From: Stereum hirsutum FP-91666 SS1
Taxonomy: Eukaryota; Basidiomycota; Agaricomycetes; Russulales; Stereaceae
Assembly (NCBI RefSeq): GCF_000264905.1
Contig: NW_006763153.1
Span: 145,982-209,981 of the forward strand
DNA length: 64,000 nucleotides
Direction: 5' to 3'
Numbering within the stretch: the first letter of the stretch is position 1; every line of letters begins with the position of its first letter. The notes under the pieces were generated by a model. The model was not told the origin of the DNA and did no database searches. It was given only the letters and a program-made list of their open reading frames with translations. The position numbers were made by a program, and so were the translations under genes. Shown in pieces: positions 1 to 11,041 of this stretch.

Positions 1-709
1 TTCCAAAGCTAAACAGGAGAAGCGATATTATCGAGGGGATATATCGAAGTGGTCAGCCTTCCACACGTCTGGACTAAGCTATCTCTTCAGGGAACATAGT
101 CCCTGCGCCAACGGCTCTGGCCAGACGGGGTGTAGGTGAGGGTAACGTAGGGAGGACACCATCCGAGTCGACACTGAGGTAGCAGTAGAGAGACAATAGA
201 CAGGGATCACCAGTAGAGTAAAACCACGCGTTGACGAAGCTCCGACGCCGCCGCCACGACGACGACGACGACGACGTCGGTTGAAAGACGCGTCCACGCC
301 TTGTGCACTGCCCGATGAATGTGACAATGTGACAAGAACCGCCGACGTCGCCCGCTGTCACACGTGCCACAGTGGCCCCAGTCCCGTTCACGAGTCGCTC
401 CTCACACAAATGATAACCCATCGACAAACTTATGTATTCGGGTACATGGTACAGGAAATATCTGCCACGAAAACCTTCAAGCCGTCTGAGATTGTTTTAG
501 AGAGGATCTTGAAGTGGCGGTTCCATAAAAGTAGCGACGTGTCTACAGACAATTTAACGCTAGCTAGTCTGCTTAAATGATACTACAATGTTCAGTGTAA
601 TCATTCAAAGAGATAGGGCATCGTTCCAATAAGAAACTGCACATCATACATCAAGCACACCGACTAATTAAAACTAAATAAAGCCCAAGTCCAAGTACAT
701 CACCGCCTA
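1..709. other. No supported gene; short GAC/GCC repeat
   Basis: No reading frame here looks like protein beyond chance. A short run of GAC/GCC triplets lies at about 242-278 and makes Arg- or Arg/Asp-rich phantom frames on the minus strand. The last ~100 bases are probably the 3' untranslated region of the minus-strand gene that ends at 710. Confidence 0.5.
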
Positions 710-1054
710 CTACGCCAAGATCAATTCGACCAAAGCTTTCACGGCCTGCGGGACAGGAACTTCGTAAAAAAACAAGAGCATATAAGCTATAGCCGCGAGA
801 CCGGCGATGCCAGCGGCCGTCTGCATGAGACTAAGGACCACGAAGTAAACCATGTTCCGTATCTTGCGAAGACCGTCTGCCAGCCATCCAAGGAGCAGGA
901 AGATAAGACCCTATATATCATCATCAGTATCCGCGGCAGATTTTACGAGGAGAAAAAGTCACACCTTGAATACCAGAGCGCTCATCCTCCCCAATGAATG
1001 TGAATCTTTTGACTCGTCACAAGCAGTGCAACCGGGACCATCAGAGGCGTGCAT
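710..1054 (-). CDS. Small membrane protein, terminal exons
   Basis: Two exons (965-1054 and 710-910) join across a 54-nt intron with GTGTGA donor and TATATAG acceptor and keep one frame of 114 codons in all if read from the ATG at 1054. The protein part after the intron starts GLIFLLLGWLADGLRK, then has a second hydrophobic stretch (VVLSLMQTAAGIAGLAAIAY) and ends in a short helix before TAG. Two membrane segments separated by a basic loop are clear; no family is recognised. The base before the ATG is itself a good acceptor (TTATGTAG), so this may be the 3' part of a longer gene whose upstream exons lie in 1100-1625 (an open stretch at 1440-1560 with another hydrophobic segment ends at a GTCAGT donor). 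The terminal exon is secure, the start is not. By length, exon 1 gives 30 codons and exon 2 gives 66 codons plus stop, so the modelled part is 96 residues. Confidence 0.5.
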
Positions 1055-1681
1055 CTACATAAATTATAAGCAATGATGTCCACGTCGAAGACAACGCCAA
1101 ACTGCCTACAGAGACGATCGTCACCTGCTCAGTGAGGATGACGCACTGGTCCCTGATGTCTGCAGCATCGCATCAGTACTTCATACTCTCGTTTTGATGA
1201 TGTTGACCAAAAATACTCACTTGGAACGTCGCCAACGTGAGCTTGACCGTGCGCGTGCTGACGAATGGGGAGTGTGGACATAATAGTTCGAGTAAGGTAT
1301 GACGAAGGGGGCAGAACAGGGATCCGGTCGATGAGCTACAACAATACGGATAATGAACACCTGGAAGAGTCTCCGGTGATGCTTTTATAGTGCGATCGCC
1401 ACCGTTTAACTATGCGAGCGACGTCACAGTACGACAAAGGAATGCACTGACCTTGAGTAGCAGTGCGCCGGAGATCGTTAGAACAAAAGAGCTGAGCCGT
1501 TCGAGCCCCTTATATGGTTTTTTATAATTTGATGGATCAAAGGGGTTCCTCGTTGAAGCGGACCTGACGTTGAGAAAGGAAAGTTTCTCAACAAAGCTCA
1601 CAAACACAAATCCGTTGTTGTGCACTATAAGGCGTATGTCGGTGGTGAAGCGTACAATGAAAGCGTCATGGAGAATATCTC
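1055..1681 (-). other. Possible upstream exons of the membrane gene
   Basis: On the minus strand, 1434-1625 is open and includes a hydrophobic segment (SSFVLTISGALLLK) directly followed by a GTCAGT donor. A second open stretch at about 1220-1345 follows a CTTCCAG acceptor and ends at a GTGAGT donor. They could be 5' exons of the gene ending at 710, but I could not join all exons in one frame. Confidence 0.25.
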
Positions 1682-2440
1682 ATGACGAGATTTGGTGGGC
1701 TACGTATGCAACCAAAACAGAGGAACAGAAGCGGCACCAAAAACGAAACCAAAATTGAAGCGATGCCCGCCCCGATCGACACCCAACTCAATGTCGGAAC
1801 TGCCCAGAACTGCCCGCTGACCTTGAGGACTCTCTCTTACTATACCCTGCCCATCCCAGTGCAGGTCCCTCACATCGAGTCGGGGACTCCTGATATCGTG
1901 AAGGCACTGATGAAAGCGGTTGAGGGCTTTGCGAAGACTTGGCTTCAGCAGCAAATAAATGCCTCGGACGGTCTCTATGCGTGCTTCATGGCCGCCAGGA
2001 GCCCGTGACAGACTGCTCAAGCCGGTCGTTGTGTATCTTAGGCACTATCTTCGCGAAATGCCAGCCGCGGAGCATGGGCGAGCACTGACCTGCCTCCTCA
2101 TCAGCGATCATAACCTGAGGGCTCAAAGCAACTGACGTGAATGAGACGTACCTTCTTCTGTCAAGTACGAAGCGTTCTGCCGAGCCTAGAGCAGGAGGTC
2201 CATGAGCACACTATTGCGGTGCAGCAGCTAAAGTGCGTGGCGTTCCGCAATGATACTGTGAAACTGGTGGCGAAATGCGTGGCCGATGTTCGGAGGTAAA
2301 TTGAGAGCGTACCACTTGTGTGGCCCGATGACGAGACACTGGCTAGAGGTATAGATGATACCGATAGCGTGACGGGTGGCGGCTCGACGGACGATGACTC
2401 TAATGAACAAGTAGATAGTTAGGAGGAGCGCCGAAAGGTT
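1682..2440 (+). mobile_element. Decayed LINE, 3' end of reverse-transcriptase ORF
   Basis: Reading with frameshifts gives a run that resembles the part of basidiomycete LINE polyproteins C-terminal to the reverse transcriptase: a linker ending WLQQQINASDGL, then (shifted one base, about 1990-2130) RDRLLKPVVVYLRHYLRE and GRALTCLLISDHNL. The same order (a linker, HR-A-TR-LLS-xxLA, then RLRW) is seen in the better preserved LINE relic at 15.4-15.7 kb. Several stops and at least two frame changes break it. The last open part (about 2160-2440) is acidic. No promoter, 5' end or target duplication was found, so this is a 5'-truncated, old copy. Confidence 0.5.
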
Positions 2441-2771
2441 TTGGGAACCCTAATCGACATCACGGCAAACAGACAGAACAGGACAAGAAAGCAATACGAT
2501 AGTATGGACATGGAAACAGCGGATGGATGCGACGTGATAAGAGAGTAAGACGAAAGGGATGAGAGACGATGTTCAACATGAAACGTTAAGAGACATAAAA
2601 GTCGTGCAGTACATATCTACAGGATGTAGAACAGACATGAAGCGATGACCACGAATGGGGCCATGCGATGCAAGACAGCGGGGGAGAAATATAACATATC
2701 AAGATGAACGACCAGAAGAACAATCAAGACATGTACAGCGGGAAAAAGTGCTGTGCACGCAGGTGGAGAGT
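2441..2771. other. Intergenic, nothing seen
   Basis: No coding signal. The right part is the probable 3' untranslated region of the minus-strand gene ending at 2772. Confidence 0.4.
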
Positions 2772-4005
2772 TCATCGTACCACGACCCTTTTCGTATGCT
2801 TACCCGATCTCCTTCGACTTTCGCGCGGGGGAGCCGTCCCAGGGGCGGGCGCTCTCCACTCTTCGACGCTGATTCCCACGTCGATCTAGCTCGACGGAAC
2901 ATGATCAGGCCTGTCCAGTTGGCGGTTAGAAAGGGAAGAAAACATACGAGTGTAGGCGGCGTCTGATCTTGTTGTTGCTGTTGAGGGCGTTGCGAATGCC
3001 CGTAATGCAGCGTCGAAGGCGAACCCATCGAATCAGACATCCTCGACGGTGGTGGCGGCGGGCCTTGTTGCAATTGCTGCTGCTGAAGCTGTTGCCGTTG
3101 TTGACGTGGTGACGTGTCAGGGTGACCGTAGCCAGAGTACGGAGGATGCTGCATCGGCGGGGCGTGTGCGTGCATCGGTTGATGTTGCGTATGTTGCTGA
3201 TGCTGGAGAAGTCGTGGGTATTGAGGGTGTTGCGGTTGAGCATGCGGAGACAGATGCGGATACTGTGGATGCATATCGTGGTGCTGCGTCTGAGGCCCTG
3301 GAGGGGGCGGTAACGATGCCGAACTCGATTCCGACCGCTTCGCTGGCTGCTGCTGACCATGTGGAGAAAGAGCCAGCGCCATCGTGGCCGCCGCCGTCCA
3401 TGGTTCCCCCCTCTTCATACCCTCCATTCCTCCTTTGCTCAAGGTAGCCGATGGTTGGAAATCGCTCTCGACCCTCACTCTGACGATCTCCTTGCCCGCC
3501 TGGGAAAAGAAGGCGCGTTCTTGTTGGTGGAAGTAAATCGAGGTGGGACCGGGTTTGAGAATCGAGAATTGGTCGGGAGGGGGTGGAGGGAAGAGGCGCA
3601 TAAGTTCGTGGCCGGTGGGTGGAGGTGGGTAATTACGAGGCCTTGGCGCTTGATCTTGAGGGTGGAGATCGACGTCTATTAGGAGGTGAAAACCACAGGG
3701 TGAAGTGGAGTGAAGTGAAGTGAAGTGTGTAGCATCAGTAGGTGTGTGTGGCAGGTAGAAGGAACAATGTCATGCGTGAATATTAATGAAAGTGTGTACG
3801 TACGAGGCAGATTGCTCGGAGAGATCGGTCTCCTGATCTGGCCAGAACCAGAGTGACCAGGAGCATGATGATGAATCGGAGGCAGTTGAGCCTCAGGACT
3901 GAGGCTATGAGTATGACCATGGTGCATCGGAGGCGTCATGGACGCTGAAGACGGCGAACGGGAGAGCTCGGCTACAGGGAGCAAGCTAAACTGGTGCCGC
4001 TGCAT
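2772..4005 (-). CDS. Q/H/P-rich low-complexity protein (regulator-like)
   Basis: Three exons (3804-4005, 2948-3675, 2772-2885) give 347 residues in one frame. The first intron runs from CCTC|GTACGT to AATAG|ACGTCG; the second (62 nt) from CTC|GTATGT to GAGCTAG|ATCGAC. A nearer acceptor at 2910 would stop the protein two codons later, so I prefer the longer join. Residues about 1-66 are Ser/Pro/His-rich. A more ordinary block follows (about 68-135) with GHELMRLFPPPPPDQFSILK and ERAFFSQAGKEIVRVRVE, and it looks conserved. Then come His/Pro/Gln tracts with several QQQ and PPPP runs, and the C-terminus is Arg/Lys-rich. Such composition is common in fungal transcription regulators, but I see no DNA-binding domain and do not assign a function. 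The neighbours are unrelated minus-strand genes. Confidence 0.65.
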
Positions 4006-4955
4006 GGGGGAAGCGAGAGACGCGGAACGGTAGGGCTTTGCTTATATGGTAGCGTAACATCGGTTGACCCTGATGGACCGCGCCACATTTGGTCGCCACA
4101 TATCCTGCTTGATGAAGCCATACCTAAATATGCGTTGCACATTCGGCGGAGATTTGAAGGCGTCAAAGCCTACCATATGTGAAGGACACACAATTTCCGC
4201 AGGCGCGGCGTGGTGTTTGGACGTTGTTTGGTCCCCGCGAGACGCGTTGAACTCGTGGTAGGCAGATATATATACATTCTTGCACGACCGTATGCTCACC
4301 GGTGCGTAAAATCTGGCACGTGAGCTGTAGAGGTGATAATGCATTTCTCTAAGAAGTTAAGAGAGAAACGGAGCAAGTGCACCTAGGGTTGTACACACGT
4401 CAACTTTGTCCAGAGTCCCAAACATGAGACGCTCCGCCGGAAACAGACGGACCGAGTGTGAAGTGGCGCACATTTTGGGACTACATGTCCTCAGTCGAGC
4501 ACGAATTGCACGTCATACACTTGATTTGTCACAAAACTTTTGCATACAGTCGAAAGATATAGTACATGTGGATGTTTGGTTGGAACAGATTCCAGAGATC
4601 GTGTCCTCAAAATATTCTGTGAATTTGTTCCGGCCGTTTTGGCCCTGTTTCGTGCATTTTCCCCACAGGATATTCTTACAAAAGAATTGGACAATTCAGC
4701 TTGAGAACAGCGTGCATATACATACCATCTATTATTCCTATGCAAAAGTTTTCCGTAATTCTTATTCTACCTTGTGTAAACGTTGCCCGACTAGAGGGTG
4801 TATTCGAGACCACGCCACCACTGACCCGCGCGCGAACCAAACAGACCACGCCGCGGCTGCATTAATATTGCGCGTCACCACATGAAGTGCTCACCACGTC
4901 GAAGAGCCATTTGTACATGTAAAATTAATATCATTATGACCCATACAAATACTAT
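4006..4955. other. Intergenic between two minus-strand genes
   Basis: This holds the promoter side of the gene starting at 4005 and the 3' side of the F-box gene ending at 4956. It is AT-rich from 4480 to 4960. The open frames on both strands lack splice logic or domain-like sequence. Confidence 0.4.
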
Positions 4956-7046
4956 TCAACCGCAGTACCATAGGAAGGCCATAAATGAGAGCAAGATGGA
5001 GACTGCGCATACTAAAAAGCAATACGTGGATCCTTTCGAGTCAGGGGTATACACCTCCTCCTCGCCATCACCGCCGTCCCTTGTCAGAACAACCCCATCA
5101 CCACTACACACACCACGGAAGATACTATCGTCGGAGTCTGGTCCAAGCGAATTCTCATCCTCAGCCTCCCGCCCAGCAGATCTGCCCAAGCCCTCGCTAT
5201 TCGGGTTGGGTTCGTCCACGATATCCGAAGACACCGTACTACCGTCATTGGGCAACATCGCATTATTGCTAACCTCTTCATCTATTAGACCCCCATCGCG
5301 ATGTTCACTCACGTTGCTCCCCTCCAGATCAAGTTCGTCGTCATCGTATTCTCTGAAGAGACGCGGGGATGAATAACGTGTCCAAGGATTAACGTCATCT
5401 TCATCTATAGCTCCTATGTCTCGAAAAAAACGGGGCACAGCATCAAGGTAAGCCCAGGTATCCGGAAGGTCTCTTGTATCTGAGTCTAGGGCGGAAAAAG
5501 GCTGTCCTTCCATTCCGTCGGTCCAGCATGTGACCAAAAAGGAGTAACATTCGGGGGTGTACTCTCGCATTGCATAGAGGCAGTCATGGTCGAGACTGAA
5601 GCACTCTAGGCGATTGACTGCATAATATGCGGCGGATGCAGATTGTCTCCGCCTGAACGCAACAATTTGCTGCAGGACCTGCATCCCAGACCTGAACATG
5701 AATCTCCAGCAAAAACGTCCGTCGGTGACAAGTGGCTCTTTCGAAGGATGTTGTTCACGTAACCAAGCCCATCTGTGTTCGATAGCGACGGCCCTGTGAT
5801 TAGTCTGAAGACACAATCGCTGAAGATTAGGGTACGCGGCTAATGTGCTGGTGGCTTCAGCCTCTGGGTGCTCTATTACGAGTGTCTCTAGCCACTCAAA
5901 AAATGGCGCATTCCAGTAAATATCTACGATCGTCATTGATCGCAGACTGGGTATGTTGCGAGTAAGAGCGTCAAGTGGTTCATGCTTCAGAAAATGAGAG
6001 GAAAGACCGATATGTCGCAGCGATGTGGAGCAAGGTTCGTAGAGTGACAGAATGGGGTCCAATTCGTGAGGGTCGCAGGGATACTCGGTGGCGATGGTCA
6101 GAGACGTGATGTTGGGGAATGAGAACACGGAAGCGATGCTAGCTATCCAGTCCGACGTGGCGAACTTGAGTGATAGGGACGTCATGAGAGGTAGAGGTAG
6201 AGGTTCGACAGATTGCGGGAGGTCGAATAGATCATCTGACTCAAGGGCGGGAAACCACAACTCGAGGGAGGTCAACTGCGTAAAATCAAGGTCTCCGATG
6301 TGAACGTTGACCAGATTAAAGGGTTCGATAGAACCGGAAGCAGAAAAATGGGAGACGTGCGGTAATTCGAGAAGCAAGGGGTGCAAAAACCTCTCGTCTG
6401 GACAACCGAAATCATGCACCTCAGCACTCGTCAATCTCGGTGCTGATCGCAAAAGATCAGTACATTCCTGGGGATAATGAAGTGGCGGGCTCCGGCCGAT
6501 AACACCGATGTGCTCCAACAAAGTGAGCGAGCCCAACGGTATATGTTCGGGAAATATATAATTAGGCAGGATAGCGAGGACGGAGCTGTCCATATATGCC
6601 GCCTTCCAACGACGGGACTCATTGCAGAGGAGTTCCAAGCAGTATAGTGCGAGGTCTTGGTGAGCGGAACCGATGCTGTCAACAATGCTGATGGAGAAGG
6701 TGAGGGGAAGGGACCGCGATGATCGTAGGGATAGAGCGAAGACCTCTCGGAAGCTCGAGATATTCTTTATGTGCTTGGAATCGAAGGGAGGCAGCTTGAG
6801 CGAAGTCCATAGGATATGAGTTCCGAGGACAATACTGCGTAAATATCGACAGATATGCGAGAAAGACACGCGCTTGTTTGACGGGTGGAAAGTGGTCTGG
6901 ATGTCTTCAGGGTGGAGCTTGAATATGGTCGTCCAAATTTCGGGCGGGACACTAAGCGCCTTTAGGCAAAACGAGATCAGTAAATACCTATCAAGTAATC
7001 AGGTAAGCAACGTAACTTACTTTGCATGGCTTCTGGACCGGTGCAT
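4956..7046 (-). CDS. F-box/LRR-like protein with C-terminal membrane segment
   Basis: A short first exon (7021-7046) joins a long second exon (4956-6987) and gives 685 residues. The N-terminus reads ALSVPPEIWTTIFKLHPED and then VSFSHICRYLRSIVLGT, the usual F-box pattern (Pro-Glu-Ile, then a Val-Cys/His-Arg-Leu helix). The F-box binds Skp1 in SCF ubiquitin ligases. The middle is a long series of irregular leucine-rich segments typical of basidiomycete F-box proteins, probably the substrate-binding part. Residues after about 540 are acidic (DEDD, EYDDDELDLE). The last ~22 residues (CFLVCAVSILLSFMAFLW) form a hydrophobic helix at the very C-terminus, which is unusual for F-box proteins and looks like a tail anchor. 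The intron is only 33 nt and contains an in-frame stop, so it must be removed or the start lies elsewhere. Substrate unknown. Confidence 0.75.
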
Positions 7047-7761
7047 CAGGCTGAGCGTCACGATGCGCCACACAAAGCATATGAGCCTGATCAGGCCTAT
7101 ATATATATAGTGGAAGTCAGTGAAGAGAAGAGAAGCATAAATCATTTCCCCAACACACTGTATTGCTGCTTCCATACTTAGATCAAGAGAATCGAGTAGA
7201 GACGGATCTTGGGACGGAGGGACGGAATCACGTCGCTCATGAACATGATGGGGGAACATGGGTCTATGCTGAGCCCAGGGTGCAAAAGCCGGAATTATAC
7301 TGCCCAGAGAACAAAACCCTCTTCCTGCCCCTATGATAGATAAGTAAGAGAGTCGAGTCTTTTGTTCACTTTGTCCAGTCTTGAAACAATGAAACAACAA
7401 GCGGAATAGGACATATTATTCATCCCCGGCACTCGCCGGAGACACACTGTGGCCCACATGGAAGCTGGACAAAGAGCGAAGATGGCCAGGACTTAGATGG
7501 GCAGTATTTAGAAGTGGTCTGTTTGGGACCCAAAAACGAATCAACCCAAATGTCTATCCATACAATTGATAGACAGAAAAGGTGTCGGTAGACAAGGGAA
7601 ACGCGTATTACGGTAACAGGATGCGACGACTCGAAGATGCCCAGCGAAGACCGAAAACCCAAGAAAGAGATGATGTTATATGGGATGAACAGAATACTGC
7701 ACGGGGCCGAGACGAATTCGGGGCATAAGACGTGTAGAAAGGGCTTAGGTCATGTGCTCGT
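7047..7761. other. Intergenic; TATA-like run
   Basis: No coding signal. A TATATATATA run at 7101-7111 lies 55-65 nt upstream of the ATG of the F-box gene (minus strand) and may serve as its TATA element. The part near 7762 is the 3' flank of the JmjC gene. Confidence 0.4.
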
Positions 7762-10493
7762 CTACAGCTGATCCGATCCAAAGTGCAGTACGAGCGAGAG
7801 GTGCGGATGGTCTTGATAGTATCGTCCTGCAACTGTCAGGCGGTCCCACACTTTGGTATAGAATTCGGTGTCGTCGAATACTTTGACCAGTTTTCTCCGT
7901 ACTTGCTTATCCCAAGGGCGATCGACCGCATGCGAATGCGAGGTAATTCTGACACGAATACGGCATGAGAGCAGCTCACGACGAAAGAGACAAAATATAC
8001 ACACATATGATCCAGTAAACCATCTCTGCTGTGTAACGCGGCACATTGAACTCTCCCAGACACGTTCTTCACCTTGTGAGGCACTAAGGAAGGGCAGCGA
8101 AATCGCTTCTGATCATCAGCCCTTGCGGTCAAATAGATCTTCTTCTCGTGCCGTTGACGTCGCTTTCCCATCTTCCGTAGTTTCCTTTCGTCTGCATCCA
8201 ATACGGGTTTCGGGACTGCGCACCCAGAGCCTCCAGCGGGTGCGTCGTTCGGTACTGAAGGCGGGCTGCTACTATGACTCATAGCGATCAATGGGTGTGA
8301 GTGTCGGATTTGATCATCCGGGGAGGCTGTAGAATCGGGAAGGGGAGGCATGAGCGAGGTAATACCGGAGTGGGCGTCCTCGGAGAGTACGTCGGAGATG
8401 CTGAGGGTAGGTGATTCACTGGCCCAAGGGTTAGTGTTAGCCGAAGTGAAGGAAAGGCGTTTGAGCCGATCTGAAAGTGAGACCCAGCTGAACCACAGCG
8501 TCTGATGAAACTGAAGAACATCCGCGCCATCATGCAGGATTCTGTGTTCGCGTAGTTCCTCTTGGACATCGCGTACTTCGGCTAGCTGGGTCGCGCATAG
8601 AAAGTCTCGAGCATATTTTATGCAGTCGCTTGCATTTGAAACCTATAGCGAGAAGTGAGCAGGAGAAGGCGAACAAATTGTTTTTGGCATTACCTGGTGT
8701 GGGCAGCCGGGAGGTATAAAAACAGCATCTCCCTTTCGCTGACGGATCACAAAAGGCTTAACTTCGTATCTCGTACTGAAGGCCTCAATTTGTGATTCCG
8801 TCAGGTACACGCTCTGTGTATGTATCGGGTTTCCATCGTTCGGGGATACCAATTTTTGCTCAACCATGAACTCCTCAAGCATCGGCGAAGCCCATGATGG
8901 CCAGAGATGCCAGAGAGCATGACCCGGTTCACCCGTTGGCGACTCTGCCACGTCGAGAGCAATGTTGTACGCCGAAGTTACATCCTTGTGCAGGAATGTT
9001 GATCCAATATGTTTACCGACTCTTTGACTCGCATAAGCAAGGTACATCTTCGGCCCTATAAGCAGATCGGAATCAGACTTGTCGGTCAAGGATGTGCACA
9101 ATGAGATAGACCCACCTAGATCAGCCTTATTGGCATTCGTAGCGAAGTAAGAAGGAAAGTTGTGGACCCCGTCGGCTCTTGTCATGTCGGGAACAGGAAC
9201 AGTAAGCTCCATCTGGTCATGAAGTTCACCTAGGACTGTCTGCAGGTCTTCTGACGGGGGCCAGTCCTGACGATAACAACACACTGATTAGCCGTGTTGC
9301 GTATCATTGGAAGGAAATACTAGATTCATACTTTGAGCTTCCAGATTGTATCATTTGGAGAACGTGGCCGGCCAAAGTCGGACAAAAACTCCGCGAGCGA
9401 CACTTTCTTATCCTGCTTTTCACCACAACAATCCACCAGACGAACTCGATGGAACCCATAGCAGCGTATAAAGAACTCTTTGCCAACGTCGGTCAACGTT
9501 ATCTTATTCAGACACTTGGATACGACGACGGGAATTCCTTGGGACCAAAAAGACTGAAAATCTGATAGAAATTTTGGATGATTTTGGTCCAGGATCGGAG
9601 CGTCATGGATAATTCGAACTTGCTCCTTGCACAAGGGAACCAGCCTGTATTAGATGTAAATAGTCTGTATTCATGAGGTCAGGTTCGAAGGACTGACGCT
9701 TGGGGGTTAGGAACAAGATCGGCCATTTGGGCGGTGACAACCTCCAGCTCATGTCCGTCAAAATAAGTCATCGCCTGAAGTGCAGCTGCTGGATGATAAC
9801 GTAAAGAGCATGGAGCATCGCCGACGGAGGATGAGGAGCTGGGCTGTAAGACAGACCTAGCGCAGACAGCGCACAGGTCACGACCACAACAGCCGCACAC
9901 GAAGGATTCAGAGAATAGTTGAGTATGGCAGATGTCTGGATGATGCGTTCAGGTATATAGCTCAAAGCCCGCGTCGTGTAAGCAGCGTACCGCAGGTATC
10001 CGTCTGATCCTTAGTTCGGTACCTCCTTACTACGCCTGACAATCGCTGATGATTCATTTCGCGGTGTAGGACTGGAAGAAGAACTTCCGCGATGGTAGTC
10101 TAGAAACGGAAGGTATCGTGAAAGAAACAGAGACAGACTAGAATGACACAAACAAACCATCATAGACTTGATTTCCTCTCTAGTGATGATCCGATTCAAG
10201 CCTTCCTTGAATTGCAGTGTCCACGGTCGATCGTTGGTGAAGAAAAGACGGCCGTAGGGGCTATGCGCCCTGTCCAGGATGCGATGGTCTAGGAATATGT
10301 CTCACCTCATACTCAATGAGCTCAGTAGCTTACAATGCCCACCTTTAAACACGCATCCCTTTCCTTTTCTGCCCGACCGGTTATCGCAACGCCAACACCT
10401 AGACCATCCAGATAACCGGGTGCATGCGATGGTTTGCAAGGGAAGATTTGATGCAATGTTCATCACCTCTTGAGATTTTCGTTTAGAAGACAT
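7762..10493 (-). CDS. JmjC-domain protein (KDM3-like), probably frameshifted
   Basis: A multi-exon gene. JmjC enzymes are Fe(II)/2-oxoglutarate dioxygenases; KDM3-type members demethylate histone H3K9 in the nucleus. The core is plain: IWKLK|DWPP across an intron (9.27-9.33 kb), GPKMYLAYASQR, then FLHKDVTSAYNI with the HxD iron ligands, and GDAVFIPPGCPHQV with the distal His; the next exon begins SNASDCIKYARDFLC. Upstream is a Cys-rich block (ESFVCGCCGRDLCAVCARS) like the zinc-binding region that precedes JmjC in KDM3. The N-terminal exon (ATG at 10493) has CWRC...GKGC. The last exons add a basic region and a C2H2-like motif (Cys, Cys, then GLLDHIITSHSH) before the stop at 7762. Near 9935 the exon ending SYIPERIIQ and the downstream frame DICHTQLFSES meet only if one base is missing, so this copy seems frameshifted. 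A 33-nt intron (10301-10333) is inferred. Exon joins between 9.95 and 10.2 kb are uncertain. Confidence 0.75.
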
Positions 10494-11041
10494 TCTGCTG
10501 GGACCGTTGAGCGATGTGTGTAGGAAAGTGAGCGGTGCAGTGTACAGGGTCGAAGTGTGAAAATCGACATGCGCCACCACTTGCGAAACAACTTGGTGAA
10601 CGCGGTCATGTGATCGCGACGATCCGTCAAGAATCGCGCGGCGGCTCGCGTGGTTCAACGACGCTCAGGCTGACGATGACTCTGATCTTCGAACCATAGC
10701 AGTCTAAATATTAGGGTATGTTTCTGAAACTTTCGGGCCGCTAGAGCTCGCTTCCTGCGGACGGATTGAATGTGCATCGATAAATACACGCCCCATCATT
10801 AATCCAAAAAAGAAAAGAAAAGAAAACAGCGAGGATCTTCACGAGGAAGACAATATGGTTCGAAGGAGGAACCCCGGGGGTGAGCTATTCATCAAGCAGC
10901 GATCTTCTGAGACATGTGAAGAGAAATGGGCTCGACGGGCGTGTTCGTCACGACACTGAGAAAGGTGAACATGGGATATACAAGTCCGACCAATACTCAC
11001 GGAAGACGCTAGGTATATAAGAGAAGCCCCAACTCTGAACT
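10494..11041. other. Intergenic, nothing seen
   Basis: Promoter side of the JmjC gene and 3' flank of the MYND gene. An A/G-rich run (AAAAGAAAAGAAAAG) lies at about 10806-10828. No gene is supported. Confidence 0.4.

Noticed and set aside
3049..3447. Plus-strand Ala/Val-rich frames
   Set aside because: Antisense of the Gln/His/Pro-rich gene.
4406..4885. 159-codon plus-strand frame
   Set aside because: AT-rich intergenic composition, no motif, and it overlaps the 3' flank of a well-supported gene.
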